DNA of 64,000 nt from Pseudomonas sp. ACN8 (GCF_002303925.1 NZ_MRCS01000010.1:1-64000), one strand, 5' to 3'; numbered from the stretch's first letter, positions 36,560 through 47,938 are shown. Made by a program: numbers and translations. The notes: a model not told the origin generated them from the sequence alone.

Positions 36560-36563
<4 letters not shown>
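36078..36563 (+). CDS. zur: Zinc uptake regulator Zur (Fur family)
   Basis: Zur (161 residues; Np20 in P. aeruginosa) represses zinc uptake genes when zinc is plentiful. The winged helix lies at about 20-85 ([20 protein letters not shown] start, [21 protein letters not shown]). The structural zinc site is CRVC (about 115-118) with CSGC near the end. Extra histidines near the N terminus ([10 protein letters not shown]) are typical. Its TGA overlaps the znuC ATG by 4 bases, so zur-znuC-znuB is a coupled operon. Confidence 0.94.
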
Positions 36564-37337
<774 letters not shown>

Positions 37338-37345
<8 letters not shown>

Positions 37346-38126
37346 TTTTCTGCTCTACGCCCTGCTTGCAGGCCTGGCCCTGGCCGTTGTCGCGGGCCCA
37401 CTGGGGTCTTTCGTGGTCTGGCGGCGCATGGCCTATTTCGGCGACACCCTGTCCCACGCGGCGTTGCTCGGCGTGGCCCTGGGCTTCCTGCTGGATGTCA
37501 GCCCGACCGTTGCCGTCACCGTTGGCTGCTTGCTGTTGGCGGTGATGCTGGTGACGTTGCAACAACGCCAGCCGCTGGCGTCCGACACGCTTTTGGGAAT
37601 TCTCGCACCCAGCACGCTCTCTCTGGGCCTGGTGGTACTAAGCTTCATGCACGAAGTGCGGATCGACCTGATGGCCTATCTGTTCGGTGACCTGCTGGCG
37701 ATCAGTCCGACCGATCTGGCCTGGATCCTTGGCGGCAGCGCTGCGGTACTGCTCTTGCTGGTTGCGTTGTGGCGCCCATTGCTGGCGATCACGGTGCACG
37801 AAGAACTGGCCAGGGTCGAAGGCCTGCCGGTCGCAGGATTGCGCCTGGCCCTGATGCTGTTGATCGCCGTAGTGATTGCCGTGGCGATGAAAATCGTCGG
37901 GGTATTGCTGATCACCTCGTTGCTGATCATCCCGGCGGCTGCGGCACAACGTCACGCCCGCTCGCCGGAGCAGATGGCACTGGGCGCGAGCCTGCTGGGC
38001 ATACTCGCTGTGTGTGGCGGGCTGGCGCTGTCCTGGTTCAAGGACACCCCGGCCGGCCCGTCGATTGTGGTGACGGCCGCCGCGCTATTTCTGCTGAGTT
38101 TTGTTCTGCCCCGTCGAGGGGTGTAG
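37338..38126 (+). CDS. znuB: Zinc ABC transporter permease
   Basis: ZnuB (262 residues) is the membrane channel of the zinc importer, an ABC-3 family permease with seven or eight hydrophobic segments. The family segment [21 protein letters not shown] is near the N terminus, and [19 protein letters not shown] near residue 190. The start at 37338 has GGAGA about 12 bases upstream; an ATG at 37314 is in frame but would overlap znuC further. Confidence 0.94.
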
Positions 38127-38163
38127 ACTTGCTCGTTTTTTGCGCAAATAGAGAGTCGCAGGA

Positions 38164-38880
38164 ATGAAGTCGTTCGCCTCCCGTTATCTGCTCCTTGTCG
38201 CATTTTCTTTGCTGCTGGGCGCCTGCCAAAGCACGCCACCGGCGGCCACCGAGGCCGCGGATGCGCGGGCCACGGCCATCGTGCAGCTGGAACAAAACAT
38301 CGCCAGCGATGAACTGGCTATCGCCGAAGACCAATTGGCAGCCCTGCAGGCCGAAACGCCCAACGATGCTTCCCTTGAGCAATACCAGCGGCAACTGGCG
38401 GAAGCCTATCTGCGCCGCAGCCAGAGCGTGTTGCAAAAGGGTGACGTGGATGCCGCCGCGACCGCCCTGAGCCGTGCCCGCGCATTGATGCCCAAGGCTC
38501 CGGCACTGACCGGTGGAGTCAACGGCTCGATTGCCCAGGCGCGCAAGGCCGAGCTGGAAAAAGCCGAAGCCGCCCTAAAGGCTGCCGAAGCCAGGCCAAA
38601 AGCCAAGGTCATCGACCTGACGGCTGAAAGCACCACGGTCGTGCTGAATATCAACGATATGGGGAAACTGCGTCGCCAACTGGATGCCATCGCCGCCGAT
38701 GTGGTGAATTTTGAGTGCGACGTAAGCATTCAGGCTCCACGCACCAACGATTACCCCTGGCTGGCTAACTTGCTGACCAAACGGGTGAATAAACTCGACT
38801 CTGAGTTTGATCTGAAGCTAGAGCGGCAGATTTTGCGCAGTGTTCCGGCGCAGATGGTTCTAACACCTCGCAAATCTTAA
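38164..38880 (+). CDS. Hypothetical lipoprotein with TPR-like helices (PA5502 type)
   Basis: This 238-residue protein has lipobox LGAC (C21). Residues about 35-130 are helical, alanine-rich and repeat-like (SRARALMPKAPALTGG), followed by a charged helix and a C-terminal domain with FECDVSIQAPRTNDYPWL and LKLERQILRSVPAQMVL. The gene is conserved beside znuB in pseudomonads. No function is known; an outer membrane location is likely. The gap to znuB is 37 bases, so it may be read through from the zinc operon. Confidence 0.82.
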   Translation: MKSFASRYLLLVAFSLLLGACQSTPPAATEAADARATAIVQLEQNIASDELAIAEDQLAALQAETPNDASLEQYQRQLAEAYLRRSQSVLQKGDVDAAATALSRARALMPKAPALTGGVNGSIAQARKAELEKAEAALKAAEARPKAKVIDLTAESTTVVLNINDMGKLRRQLDAIAADVVNFECDVSIQAPRTNDYPWLANLLTKRVNKLDSEFDLKLERQILRSVPAQMVLTPRKS

Positions 38881-38884
38881 AAGC

Positions 38885-38906
38885 GTCGCGAGCTTGCCCG
38901 CGAAGG
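38885..38906. repeat. Single, worn REP unit
   Basis: GTCGCGAGCTTGCCCGCGAAGG is one REP half without a partner, between the convergent lipoprotein gene and katE. Confidence 0.5.
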
Positions 38907-38929
38907 CGTCCTGTCTGGCAGTAAAACCC

Positions 38930-41068
38930 TCAGGCCGGAATCGCCTTGGCCTTCGCCTCCCTGTCCCAAACCCGATGCTGCCCGATCGCGACCAGAAACG
39001 GTTTGATCAATTTTACATCCGCGCCCACGATCAATCCCCCATCCGCCTCCAGCTTCAACACATCCAGCAACTGCTTCGCCTCGCCCTGCAAGGCGATAAC
39101 CTTCAAATGCTTGTATGCCTCCAACAGGTAGTGCAGCGCCACACCGTCAGTGCTCAACAACTTGATCGACGCTGCTCCACCCGGCACGAACACCGCATCG
39201 AACGTCACCGACGGCGATCCCTCCATCGAAGCATCGACAGCCAGGGTTTTGCCATCGGCCGTTTTCACTGACGCCGAACTTGGTCCTAACAACTTCCCGT
39301 GGGCGCCCTCCGCTTTCAGCGCTTTCTTCATTGCATCGATCGAGGCGCCATCGACACCGTTCGCCGCCAAAATCGCGACTTTCCGCGTCTTGATGCTCTC
39401 CGGCAACAGATTGGCCTGGCTCAATGCCGGCGAATGATCCAGTGAGGTTTTGCGCACCTCGATGGTTCCTCGACTGGGCGCAGGCAATCCAAGGTTCTGC
39501 GCCACACGCCTGGCCAACTCCAGATCGATATTGGCGAGGATTTCGTTCACTTCCCGGGCGCGAATCGCCTCGCGCTCAACCTTGCCCAACTCAAAGCTAT
39601 AGGCCGAGATGATGTGCTCCCGTTCATGTTCACTCATGCTGTGGAAAAACAAGCGAGCCTGGGAGAAGTGGTCCGCGAACGACTCGCTGCGCTGGCGAAT
39701 CTTGTTGGCGTCGATGCGTTCCGGGTAGCTATCGAACCCGCCGTCCTGAACGGAGGCCGGCGTTTCCTTTGGCCAGCCGCCATCAATGGAGTTTGGCTCA
39801 TAGGAGGCACGCCCCTTGTCGATAGTGGTGCGGTGCTGCGCATCCCGCTGGCCGTTGTGGAAGGGTGACACCGGGCGGTTGATCGGGATCTCGTGAAAGT
39901 TCGGCCCGCCGAGTCGGCTTATTTGCGTGTCGGTGTAGGAAAATAATCGCCCCTGCAGTAGAGGGTCATTGGAAAAGTCGATTCCCGGGACGATATGTCC
40001 GGGGCAGAAGGCGACCTGCTCGGTTTCGGCGAAAAAGTTGTCCGGGTTGCGGTTCAGCACCATCTTGCCCAGTGGCGTGATAGGGACCAACTCTTCGGGG
40101 ATCAGCTTGGTGGGGTCAAGAATGTCGAAATCGAAGGCATGTTCGTTCTCTTCTTCGATGACCTGCACCCCCAACTCCCACTCCGGATAGTCGCCGACCT
40201 CGATCGACTCCCACAAATCACGACGGTGGTAGTCGGTATCTTTACCCGCAAGCTTCTGCGCCTCATCCCACACCAGCGAGCAAGTGCCGGCCGTGGGGCG
40301 CCAGTGGAATTTGACGAACCGCGATTTTCCTTCGGCGTTGATCAGGCGAAAGGTATGCACGCCGAAGCCCTGCATGCTGCGCAGGCTTTTCGGGATCGCC
40401 CGGTCGGACATCGCCCACATCACCATGTGCGCCGACTCCGGCACGAGCGAGACAAAGTCCCAGAAGGTGTCATGGGCCGACCCCCCGGTAGGGATTTCGT
40501 TGTGTGGCTCGGGTTTGACCGCATGCACAAAGTCGGGAAACTTGATGGCGTCCTGAATGAAGAACACCGGCATGTTGTTGCCCACCAGATCGAAATTGCC
40601 TTCATCGGTGAAAAACTTCACCGCGAAACCTCGTACGTCGCGCACGGTATCGCCAGACCCACGCGGCCCCTGCACCGTGGAAAAGCGTACGAAGACCGGG
40701 GTTTTCTTCGCTGGATCCTGCAGGAAACCTGCCTTGGTCAGCACAGAGTGGCTTTCATAGCTCTGGAAATAACCATGGGCACCAGCGCCACGAGCGTGAA
40801 CGATGCGCTCCGGGATCCGCTCGTGATCAAAATGCGTGATCTTTTCACGCATGATGAAATCTTCCAGCAACGATGGCCCGCGGGCCCCGGCCTTCAGGGT
40901 GTTCTGGTTGTCCGCCACCTTCACGCCCTGGTTGGTACGCAAGGCCTGCTCAGTGGCATCGGAGCGAAACGTTTCCAGGCTGTCGAGCTTGGTGTTGGTG
41001 TTATGGCGGTCCGGGGTATCGGACCCGGCCACGGCACTCTGGGTGGCGGCAGGCTTCTTGGTACTCAT
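38930..41068 (-). CDS. katE: Catalase HPII (large-subunit, clade 2)
   Basis: KatE (712 residues) breaks down hydrogen peroxide in the cytoplasm. The catalytic histidine is H91 in [18 protein letters not shown], the heme pocket [18 protein letters not shown] is present, and the heme-ligand tyrosine segment is in [14 protein letters not shown]. Beyond the core, residues about 560-712 form the flavodoxin/DJ-1-like domain ([17 protein letters not shown]) that marks large catalases. GAGGAG lies upstream. It is divergent from metN. In P. aeruginosa katE is stationary-phase and osmotically induced. Confidence 0.96.
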   Translation of the reverse strand: MSTKKPAATQSAVAGSDTPDRHNTNTKLDSLETFRSDATEQALRTNQGVKVADNQNTLKAGARGPSLLEDFIMREKITHFDHERIPERIVHARGAGAHGYFQSYESHSVLTKAGFLQDPAKKTPVFVRFSTVQGPRGSGDTVRDVRGFAVKFFTDEGNFDLVGNNMPVFFIQDAIKFPDFVHAVKPEPHNEIPTGGSAHDTFWDFVSLVPESAHMVMWAMSDRAIPKSLRSMQGFGVHTFRLINAEGKSRFVKFHWRPTAGTCSLVWDEAQKLAGKDTDYHRRDLWESIEVGDYPEWELGVQVIEEENEHAFDFDILDPTKLIPEELVPITPLGKMVLNRNPDNFFAETEQVAFCPGHIVPGIDFSNDPLLQGRLFSYTDTQISRLGGPNFHEIPINRPVSPFHNGQRDAQHRTTIDKGRASYEPNSIDGGWPKETPASVQDGGFDSYPERIDANKIRQRSESFADHFSQARLFFHSMSEHEREHIISAYSFELGKVEREAIRAREVNEILANIDLELARRVAQNLGLPAPSRGTIEVRKTSLDHSPALSQANLLPESIKTRKVAILAANGVDGASIDAMKKALKAEGAHGKLLGPSSASVKTADGKTLAVDASMEGSPSVTFDAVFVPGGAASIKLLSTDGVALHYLLEAYKHLKVIALQGEAKQLLDVLKLEADGGLIVGADVKLIKPFLVAIGQHRVWDREAKAKAIPA

Positions 41069-41278
41069 CAGGCGTGAACTCCTCAGGCGTATTCCAGTGG
41101 CCTAAGTAGTGACTGACGGGCTTCGTCAGCCGTTCCTTTTTTCTGACCTTTGATCGCGTTATTGCCAAATGGCAGGACAAATGCGAAATAAATGCTAAGA
41201 ACCTCTATACGGACAGGCTAAAATGCGCGCCCGGCTAACCGCTGATCCTTTTCTAACGCGCCCCACAAGGTTCGCTAC

Positions 41279-42286
41279 GTGATCGAGTTTCAAAACGTCC
41301 ACAAAACCTACCGCGTCGCCGGTAAGGAAATCCCCGCCCTGCATCCGACCAGTCTAACGATTGAGAACGGGCAGGTTTACGGCTTGATCGGTCATTCCGG
41401 CGCAGGAAAAAGTACCCTGCTGCGTCTGATCAATCGCCTGGAAAATGCCAGCGGCGGCAAGATCATCGTCGACGGTGAAGAAGTCACCGCCCTCGACGCC
41501 AACGGCCTGCGCCGCTTCCGTCAACAGGTCGGGATGATTTTCCAGCACTTCAACCTGCTGGCCTCCAAGACTGTCGCCGACAACGTCGCGCTGCCGCTGT
41601 CTCTGGCCGGCGAGCTGTCGCGCAACGAGATCGATTCCCGCGTGGCCGAGTTGCTGGCGCGGGTCGGTTTGTCCGACCACGCGAAAAAGTACCCGGCGCA
41701 ATTGTCCGGCGGGCAGAAGCAGCGTGTCGGCATTGCCCGTGCGCTGGCGACCAAGCCGAAAATCCTGCTGTGCGACGAAGCCACCAGCGCCCTCGATCCG
41801 CAAACCACCGCATCGGTCTTGCAATTGCTGGCCGAGATCAATCGCGAGCTGAAACTGACCATCGTCTTGATCACCCACGAGATGGACGTGATCCGCCGGG
41901 TCTGCGACCAGGTAGCCGTGATGGACGCCGGCGTGATCGTCGAGCAAGGCTCGGTGGCCGAGGTGTTCCTGCATCCGAAGCACCCGACCACCAAGCGCTT
42001 CGTGCAGGAAGACGAGCAGATCGACGAAAGCGAACAGCGTGACGACTTCGCTCACGTACCGGGGCGCATCCTGCGTCTGACCTTCCAGGGCGAAGCGACC
42101 TACGCACCGCTGTTGGGCACTGTCGCCCGGGAAACCGGTGTGGACTACAGCATCCTGGCCGGTCGTATCGACCGCATCAAAGACATCCCCTACGGGCAAC
42201 TGACCCTGGCCGTGACCGGCGGTGATATGGAAGCGGCCTTTGCCCGCTTCACCGCTGCCGACGTCCACATGGAGGTGCTGCGCTAA
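41279..42286 (+). CDS. metN: Methionine ABC transporter ATP-binding protein
   Basis: MetN (335 residues, GTG start at 41279) drives D/L-methionine uptake. Walker A is GHSGAGKST, the signature LSGGQKQR and Walker [13 protein letters not shown]. The C-terminal NIL domain (about 260-335) binds methionine to inhibit transport in E. coli. The last base of its TAA is the first base of the metI ATG. metNIQ is complete here; pseudomonads often carry more than one met system. Confidence 0.94.
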   Translation: MIEFQNVHKTYRVAGKEIPALHPTSLTIENGQVYGLIGHSGAGKSTLLRLINRLENASGGKIIVDGEEVTALDANGLRRFRQQVGMIFQHFNLLASKTVADNVALPLSLAGELSRNEIDSRVAELLARVGLSDHAKKYPAQLSGGQKQRVGIARALATKPKILLCDEATSALDPQTTASVLQLLAEINRELKLTIVLITHEMDVIRRVCDQVAVMDAGVIVEQGSVAEVFLHPKHPTTKRFVQEDEQIDESEQRDDFAHVPGRILRLTFQGEATYAPLLGTVARETGVDYSILAGRIDRIKDIPYGQLTLAVTGGDMEAAFARFTAADVHMEVLR

Positions 42287-42960
42287 TGGAAGCCCTGACA
42301 AGTTTCTTCGCCAATATCGACTGGTTCGAAATCTGGCTGGCCACTGGCGACACGATGCTGATGCTCGGCGGTTCGCTGCTGTTCACCGTGCTGCTCGGCT
42401 TGCCCCTTGGCGTGCTGCTGTTCCTGTGCAGCCCGCGCCAGTTGCTGGAAGCCAAAGGCGTCTACGCGATGTTGTCGCTAGTGGTGAACATCCTGCGTTC
42501 GCTGCCGTTCATCATCCTGTTGATCGTGATGATCCCGTTCACCGTGTTGATCACCGGTACGTCCCTGGGTGTCGCCGGTGCAATCCCGCCGCTGGTGGTG
42601 GGTGCCACGCCGTTTTTCGCCCGCCTGGTGGAAACCGCCCTGCGTGAAGTGGATCGCGGCATCATCGAGGCGACCCAGGCCATGGGCGCGACCACGCGAC
42701 AGATCATCACCAATGCCTTGCTACCGGAGGCTCGTCCGGGCATCTTCGCGGCGATTACGGTGACAGCCATTACACTGGTGTCCTACACGGCGATGGCCGG
42801 TGTCGTGGGCGCCGGAGGTCTGGGTGACCTGGCGATCCGTTTCGGTTACCAGCGTTTCCAGACCGATGTGATGGTCGTGACGGTGGTATTGCTGCTGGTA
42901 TTGGTCCAGGTGCTGCAAACCGTTGGCGACAAATTGGTTGTGCATTTCTCCCGTAAATAA
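42286..42960 (+). CDS. metI: Methionine ABC transporter permease
   Basis: MetI (224 residues) is the channel subunit, with five membrane segments and the ABC permease loop EATQAMGATTRQIITNALLPEARPGI that contacts MetN. It overlaps metN by one base and is followed by metQ after 66 bases. The family start EALTSFFANIDWFEIWLATGDTMLM agrees with the ATG at 42286. Confidence 0.95.
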   Translation: MEALTSFFANIDWFEIWLATGDTMLMLGGSLLFTVLLGLPLGVLLFLCSPRQLLEAKGVYAMLSLVVNILRSLPFIILLIVMIPFTVLITGTSLGVAGAIPPLVVGATPFFARLVETALREVDRGIIEATQAMGATTRQIITNALLPEARPGIFAAITVTAITLVSYTAMAGVVGAGGLGDLAIRFGYQRFQTDVMVVTVVLLLVLVQVLQTVGDKLVVHFSRK

Positions 42961-43026
42961 GACAAGACATGAGCCGGCCATACGCTGGCAGGCGCCGGAA
43001 ACGGTGCCGCACAAGGAGTTAGCTGA

Positions 43027-43800
43027 ATGAAAAAACTACTCGTCGCCTTCGCTGCTGTTGCCGCATTCTCGGCCCACGCGGCCGACACCCTGACCGTCGC
43101 GGCCACTCCGGTTCCCCACGCCGAGATCCTCGAATTCGTGAAGCCGGCCCTGGCCAAAGAGGGCGTGGACCTGAAGGTCAAGGTATTCACCGACTACATC
43201 CAGCCGAACGTGCAGGTCGCGGAAAAACGCCTGGACGCCAACTTCTTCCAGCACCAGCCGTACCTGGATGAGTTCAACAAGGCCAAGGGCACCCACCTGG
43301 TTTCCGTGGCCGGCGTGCACCTGGAGCCCTTGGGCGCTTACTCCAACAAGTACAAGACCATTGCCGAACTGCCTGGCGGTGCCACCGTGGTTATCCCGAA
43401 CGATGCCACCAACGGCGGCCGTGCGCTGCTGCTGATGGCCAAGGCCGGCCTGATCAAGTTGAAGGATTCGAACAACATCCTGTCGACCGTGAAGGACATC
43501 ACCGAGAACACCAAGGACCTGAAAATCCGCGAACTGGAAGCCGCGACCATCCCGCGCGTGCTGACCCAGGTCGACCTGGCGCTGATCAACACCAACTACG
43601 CGCTGGAGGCCAAGCTCGATCCGGCCAAGGACGCGCTGTTCATCGAAGGCAGCGACTCGCCTTACGTGAACATTCTGGTGGCTCGCCCGGACGACAAGGA
43701 CAGTGACGCGATGAAGAAGCTCGTGGCTGCCCTGCACAGCCCGGAAGTGAAGGCCTTCATTCTCGAGAAGTACAAAGGCGCGGTGGTGCCGGCGTTCTGA
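43027..43800 (+). CDS. metQ: Methionine ABC transporter substrate-binding protein
   Basis: MetQ (257 residues) binds methionine in the periplasm. It has the NlpA-family blocks VAATPVPHAEIL, VKVFTDYIQPNVQVAEKRLDANFFQHQPYLDEFN and VIPNDATNGGRALLLMAKAGLI. The signal peptide ends in HAA with no lipobox cysteine, so unlike E. coli MetQ it should be a soluble periplasmic protein. AAGGAG precedes the ATG. A strong terminator follows. Confidence 0.94.
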   Translation: MKKLLVAFAAVAAFSAHAADTLTVAATPVPHAEILEFVKPALAKEGVDLKVKVFTDYIQPNVQVAEKRLDANFFQHQPYLDEFNKAKGTHLVSVAGVHLEPLGAYSNKYKTIAELPGGATVVIPNDATNGGRALLLMAKAGLIKLKDSNNILSTVKDITENTKDLKIRELEAATIPRVLTQVDLALINTNYALEAKLDPAKDALFIEGSDSPYVNILVARPDDKDSDAMKKLVAALHSPEVKAFILEKYKGAVVPAF

Positions 43801-43817
43801 CCGAACTGCTGCAACGC

Positions 43818-43851
43818 AAAAAGGGGCGCATCGAATGCGCCCCTTTTTTGT
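43818..43851 (+). terminator. Terminator of metNIQ
   Basis: A 13-bp stem (AAAAAGGGGCGCA with TGCGCCCCTTTTT) has a 5-base loop and a T-run, 18 bases after the metQ stop. Confidence 0.93.
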
Positions 43852-43869
43852 GCCTGAAACACAGCCCCT

Positions 43870-43952
43870 TGTAGGAGCGAGCTTGCTCGCGAAGGTGTGT
43901 CAGCCACTGTGATGTCGACTGACACACCTTCGCGAGCAAGCTCGCTCCTACA
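43870..43952. repeat. REPIN with perfect 34-base arms after metQ
   Basis: The arms 43870-43903 and 43919-43952 are exact inverses of 34 bases each around a 15-base loop. The arms extend past the usual REP core into GAAGGTGTGTCAG. It lies between convergent metQ and the senC gene. Confidence 0.92.
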
Positions 43953-43967
43953 GAGGGATTGCGGTGC

Positions 43968-44603
43968 TTAATTGCGCTTGAGCATCACCGGCAACTGCGC
44001 CACCAGCTTCGCATTGTTCAACGGCGCACGGATGAACCCGCGCTGGGTGCCGTCCGGCCCGATCACCGCGAGGTTGCCGCTGTGGTCAACGGTGTAGTTC
44101 GGCTTGCTGGTGTCCGCCGGAATGAATGGAATGCTCACCGCGTTGGCGATCGTTTGCAGCTCATCGGTCGACGCCGGGGTCAGGCCAACAAACTGCGGGT
44201 CGAAGTAGCCCAGGTACTGCTTGAGCTGCTTGGGTGTATCGCGATTGGGGTCGACGCTGACCAGCACGATTTGCAGTTTATCCACAGCCTCGGGCGGTAA
44301 CTCGCTCTTGATCTGCCGCAACTGGGCGAGGGTGGTCGGGCAGATGTCCGGGCAGAAGGTGTAGCCGAAGAACAGCAGGCTCCACTTGCCTTTCAATTCA
44401 TTGATCGCGACCGGCTGGCCGTCCTGATTGGTCATCGTCACGTCCGGCAGATTACGGCTCTGCGGCAGCAGGATGATACCGGCGTCGATCAGCGCCGTCG
44501 GATCGCCCTGGTTTTTCCCGGACAATACCTTGTTGACGGTCAGGCCCAGGATCAGTGCGACCAGGGCGACGAGTATGAAGACGGTTTTCTGGGTTCGAGT
44601 CAT
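43968..44603 (-). CDS. SCO1/SenC family copper chaperone
   Basis: This 211-residue membrane-anchored thioredoxin-fold protein delivers copper to the CuA centre of cytochrome oxidase. A single N-terminal membrane segment (about 7-25) is followed by the copper site CPDIC (C84, C88) and H174 in [12 protein letters not shown]. The ATG at 44603 overlaps the cyoE stop as ATGA; the frame is open far upstream, but only as the shadow of cyoE. It closes the oxidase assembly operon (PA0114 position). Confidence 0.93.
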   Translation of the reverse strand: MTRTQKTVFILVALVALILGLTVNKVLSGKNQGDPTALIDAGIILLPQSRNLPDVTMTNQDGQPVAINELKGKWSLLFFGYTFCPDICPTTLAQLRQIKSELPPEAVDKLQIVLVSVDPNRDTPKQLKQYLGYFDPQFVGLTPASTDELQTIANAVSIPFIPADTSKPNYTVDHSGNLAVIGPDGTQRGFIRAPLNNAKLVAQLPVMLKRN

Positions 44604-45499
44604 AGGTTCAACAGTAGGTAGTGGTCTACGAGCAGGGCGATAAACAGCAGGAACAAGTAGTAAATAGAGTACTTGAACGTGTTGATCGCCGCGTGCGGCC
44701 GAGTGCCACGGTACAGCACCACGGCCCATTGCAGAAACCGCGCGCCCAGCCCGAGCGCGCAGACCAGGTAGAGCGTGCCGCTCATGTGGATCACATAAGG
44801 CATCAGGCTGACGGCAAGCAATGCGAAGGTATATAGCAGGATGTGAATCTTGGTGTAGTGCTCGCCATGGGTGACCGGCAGCATCGGGATATCGGCCTTG
44901 GCGTATTCCTCCTTGCGATGGATCGCCAGCGCCCAGAAGTGCGGCGGGGTCCAGGCGAAGATGATCAGCACCAGCAACAGCGGTTCGGCGCTGACGTGAC
45001 CGGTGGCGGCGGTCCAGCCAAGCAATGGCGGCGCGGCACCGGCCAGACCACCAATGACGATGTTCTGCGGGGTCGCGCGCTTGAGGAATCCGGTGTAGAC
45101 CACCGCGTAGCCAAGCAACGAGGCGAGGGTCAGCCACGCTGTCAGCGGGTTGGTGAACGCCAGCAACATGGCTTGCCCGAGGACCGCCAATACCAGCGCG
45201 AACGTCAGCGCTGCGGTCGGCGAAACCCGGCCTTCGGCGAGCGGCCGTTTGCGGGTGCGCGCCATCACCGCGTCGATGCGCCGGTCCACCACATGATTGA
45301 CCGCCGCTGCGCCACCGGCACACAGGGCGATGCCCAGATTGCCGAAAATCAGCACCGTCCACGGCACCCCGGCACGGGTCGCGAGGAACATCCCCACCAG
45401 TGAAGTGATGAGCATCAGCACCACGACTTTGGGTTTGGTCAGTTCCAGGTAGTCACGCCAGATCGCCTGACTGGGACGTTCGCCGATCAGAATCGCCAT
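44600..45499 (-). CDS. cyoE: Protoheme IX farnesyltransferase
   Basis: This 299-residue inner membrane enzyme adds a farnesyl group to heme b to make heme O, the first step to heme A. It belongs to the UbiA superfamily, with the Asp-rich motif [19 protein letters not shown] and a second acidic site in the [13 protein letters not shown] loop region. There are about nine membrane segments. The gene (also called ctaB) lies between ctaA and senC and overlaps both (13 and 4 bases), so heme A synthesis is co-produced with the oxidase. Confidence 0.95.
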   Translation of the reverse strand: MAILIGERPSQAIWRDYLELTKPKVVVLMLITSLVGMFLATRAGVPWTVLIFGNLGIALCAGGAAAVNHVVDRRIDAVMARTRKRPLAEGRVSPTAALTFALVLAVLGQAMLLAFTNPLTAWLTLASLLGYAVVYTGFLKRATPQNIVIGGLAGAAPPLLGWTAATGHVSAEPLLLVLIIFAWTPPHFWALAIHRKEEYAKADIPMLPVTHGEHYTKIHILLYTFALLAVSLMPYVIHMSGTLYLVCALGLGARFLQWAVVLYRGTRPHAAINTFKYSIYYLFLLFIALLVDHYLLLNL

Positions 45500-46557
45500 G
45501 GCATCTCTCCTTTTATTGTTATGGGCCCGGCTGAGTGTTTACGCGGGCTGAAGTGCCAGCGCGCTTGCTTGACCCGGACCAGACTGGTTCGGGCGTGGTA
45601 ATTGACCAGCACCATGGTCAGCAACAGCGCCGCGCCGCCCGCGTTATGTGCGACAGCCACCGGCAGTGGCAGATGGAACAGCACGTTGCTGATGCCCAGG
45701 GTGATTTGTGCGCCGAGGGCGATCAGCACCAGGCCTGCCAGGCGCGTCATGCCGACGGCTTTCAGTTGCCATGCCAGACCGAGCAGCACCAAAGTCACCA
45801 ACAGGGCGCCAATACGGTGAGTCAGGTGAATCGCAGTACGGGCGTCGCTGTCCAGTTGCCCGCCGAGGTAGTTCGGGCCGATGTGCTGGGTCAGGTGAAA
45901 GCCGTTGGCGAAGTCCGCCGGTGGCAACCACTGGCCGTGGCAGGTCGGGAAGTCGATACAGGCTACGGCGGCGTAATTGGAACTGACCCAGCCACCGAGG
46001 GCGATTTGCCCGATCACCAGCAGCAGCCCCGCCGTCGCCCAGTGTTGCAAACGTCGTGGCACGGTCAGCGCCGGCACTACGCCGGACAGGCGCAAGGTCA
46101 GCAGAAACAACAGGCTCAAGGTCGCGAAGCCGCCCAGCAAATGCCCGGTGACCACCTGCGGCCAGAGCTTTAGCGTTACCGTCCACATGCCGAACGCGGC
46201 CTGGCCAACAACCACCGCCAACAGAAACAACGGCAGCTTCACCGGCTGCCCGGGATGTCGGCGATGCACCCACGAACGACCGGCCAACACCGCGATCAAT
46301 AGCCCCAAAGTGCCGGCGAAGTAGCGGTGGACCATCTCGTTCCAGCCCTTGTGGGCCTCGACCGGAGCGTCCGGGAAATGCAATTCGGCATGGGCCAGCT
46401 GAGCTTCGCTTTTCGGCACGCTGATGAAACCGTAGCAGCCGGGCCAGTCCGGGCAGCCGAGGCCGGCGTGGGTCAGGCGGGTGTAGGCACCGAGCAACAC
46501 CACAATCAGTGCCAGTAAGGTGGCAAACAACGCGAGGCGAAATCCAGGCTTGGCCAT
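45487..46557 (-). CDS. ctaA: Heme A synthase (COX15/CtaA)
   Basis: CtaA (356 residues) oxidises heme O to heme A in the inner membrane. It has eight hydrophobic segments and the heme-ligating histidines in [34 protein letters not shown] or [11 protein letters not shown], and the late VAHNAGGA. Cysteine pairs in periplasmic loops ([11 protein letters not shown] and [11 protein letters not shown]) match the disulphide-forming pairs of the family. The 3' end overlaps cyoE by 13 bases. Confidence 0.93.
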   Translation of the reverse strand: MAKPGFRLALFATLLALIVVLLGAYTRLTHAGLGCPDWPGCYGFISVPKSEAQLAHAELHFPDAPVEAHKGWNEMVHRYFAGTLGLLIAVLAGRSWVHRRHPGQPVKLPLFLLAVVVGQAAFGMWTVTLKLWPQVVTGHLLGGFATLSLLFLLTLRLSGVVPALTVPRRLQHWATAGLLLVIGQIALGGWVSSNYAAVACIDFPTCHGQWLPPADFANGFHLTQHIGPNYLGGQLDSDARTAIHLTHRIGALLVTLVLLGLAWQLKAVGMTRLAGLVLIALGAQITLGISNVLFHLPLPVAVAHNAGGAALLLTMVLVNYHARTSLVRVKQARWHFSPRKHSAGPITIKGEMPWRF

Positions 46558-46567
46558 GACGATGCCC

Positions 46568-47161
46568 TTATCCGATGTTCGACAGTTTCAACAGGTGGCG
46601 CAGATCGTTGAGCAGGTCCTTGCCCTTTACCGACGGGTCGTAGCGCAGCACCAGATTGCCGTGGGGATCGATGATCCACAGATGCGGCGCGTCATTGCTC
46701 TGGGCGGCTTTTGTGTAGGCAGGCAAGTCCAGTGAATAGCGTTGCAACTGCGGGTACTCGCGTTGAAGTTTAGTCTCGTAATCGCTGTTCAGCGTTTGCG
46801 CGGCGGCCAATGCATGGCTGGCGCGGGACGCATCGCGGCCCAGGCCGATCTGGATTTGCCGCGCCAGATACACCAGTTGCTGGCAGTCCACCGCGCAATC
46901 CTTGGGCGCGGTCACCAATATCTGCCAGCGATCTTCCCGGGCTTGCACGCCGATGTCCGCGCGGGTCTGGCCGTTGCCGATCAGTTCGCCGTGATAACTG
47001 CGGCCCTCGGGCACCCAGAAATTCAGCTTGTACATGCCGGTGGCGAGGATCATCGGACCGATCACCCCGAGCAGGATCAACAGCAGTTGCATACGGCCCT
47101 TGCGCCGGTTCACCGACGGTTTCGCCTCAGACATGCTGGGTGGATTCATGGCCGCTCCCAT
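46568..47161 (-). CDS. SCO/thioredoxin-like membrane protein of the oxidase cluster (PA0111 type)
   Basis: This 197-residue protein has one membrane segment (about 25-43) and a periplasmic domain. I see a CxxxC motif in KDCAVDCQQ (C89, C93) and PHLWIIDPHGNLVLRY near residue 165, which parallel the CPDIC and [10 protein letters not shown] of the SCO protein in the same operon. It may be a second copper or thiol carrier for CuA assembly. AAGGAG seven bases before the ATG at 47161 decides the start, although this overlaps the SURF1 gene by 35 bases; 47149 is the alternative. Confidence 0.8.
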   Translation of the reverse strand: MGAAMNPPSMSEAKPSVNRRKGRMQLLLILLGVIGPMILATGMYKLNFWVPEGRSYHGELIGNGQTRADIGVQAREDRWQILVTAPKDCAVDCQQLVYLARQIQIGLGRDASRASHALAAAQTLNSDYETKLQREYPQLQRYSLDLPAYTKAAQSNDAPHLWIIDPHGNLVLRYDPSVKGKDLLNDLRHLLKLSNIG

Positions 47162-47867
47162 GGTGTTTCTCCTTTGCGTTGTACCAGCCGAGATAGAGAT
47201 AAAGACCGAACAGGGCGATCGCCATGGCGAACCACTGCACGGCATAAGCGACGTGTTTTTCCGGGCCCGTGGCGACTACTGGCCAGTCAGCCTGATAGGT
47301 GACGGGGCCGGTTTCAGCACGTAGTTCGTAGGCAAAACCTTCGCGATTCAGGGCTGCCCAGAGCTTGTCTGGCTCAACGGCCGTAATCAGCTTCGGCCAC
47401 GTCAACGTTGTGGGGTCAGCGTGCAATTGGAACGTCGCACCGGGGGAGACGTAGACCCACACGTCGAGGCTGACTGCTTCGGCAGGTGTCTTGAATTGCG
47501 GTGGTGTGCGGCGCTCCGGCCATGCCAGCCAACCGCGATTGACCAGCAACCAAAGCCCGGATGCCTGATCGTGAAAGGGTTGCAATAGCTCGACGCCGAC
47601 CTTGCCGTTGCGTTGACTGTTATCCAGCAGCAGGCTGTGTTCAGCATCGAACTGGCCGTACAGGTGAACCCGACGGAAGGCCGGGTCTGTCGTGTGTTGC
47701 AGTTCGGTGCTGGCCATCGGCTCGGCGGCCCGGCGCTCGGCGTAGGTTTGCAGCAGCGCGCTTTTCTCCGCGCCCCGGCTCAACTGCCAGAACCCCAGGG
47801 ACACCAGTAGCGGCAGCAACATCGCCACCACCAGCGTTGGCACGATACCCGGCCGAAAGCGCTTCAT
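47127..47867 (-). CDS. SURF1 family cytochrome oxidase assembly protein
   Basis: This 246-residue protein has the SURF1 plan: N-terminal membrane segment (about 8-26, ending LGFWQLSRGAEK), a periplasmic domain with FRRVHLYGQFDAEHSLLLDN and WLLVNRGWLAWP, and a C-terminal membrane segment (HVAYAVQWFAMAIALFGLYLYLG). SURF1 helps place heme A into subunit I. It is next to the Cox11, CoxIII and CtaA genes. Confidence 0.93.
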   Translation of the reverse strand: MKRFRPGIVPTLVVAMLLPLLVSLGFWQLSRGAEKSALLQTYAERRAAEPMASTELQHTTDPAFRRVHLYGQFDAEHSLLLDNSQRNGKVGVELLQPFHDQASGLWLLVNRGWLAWPERRTPPQFKTPAEAVSLDVWVYVSPGATFQLHADPTTLTWPKLITAVEPDKLWAALNREGFAYELRAETGPVTYQADWPVVATGPEKHVAYAVQWFAMAIALFGLYLYLGWYNAKEKHHGSGHESTQHV

Positions 47868-47938
47868 GGCATTGCCAGAAAGTCGGTCATCGCGATAGCT
47901 ATACTCAAGTGCATCGCTTATCCCCCCGGAGTCTCACC

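Noticed and set aside
44604..45362. 253-residue N-terminal extension of the SCO-type gene
   Set aside because: The extension is the out-of-frame shadow of cyoE. The ATG at 44603 gives a normal SCO protein and the usual ATGA overlap.
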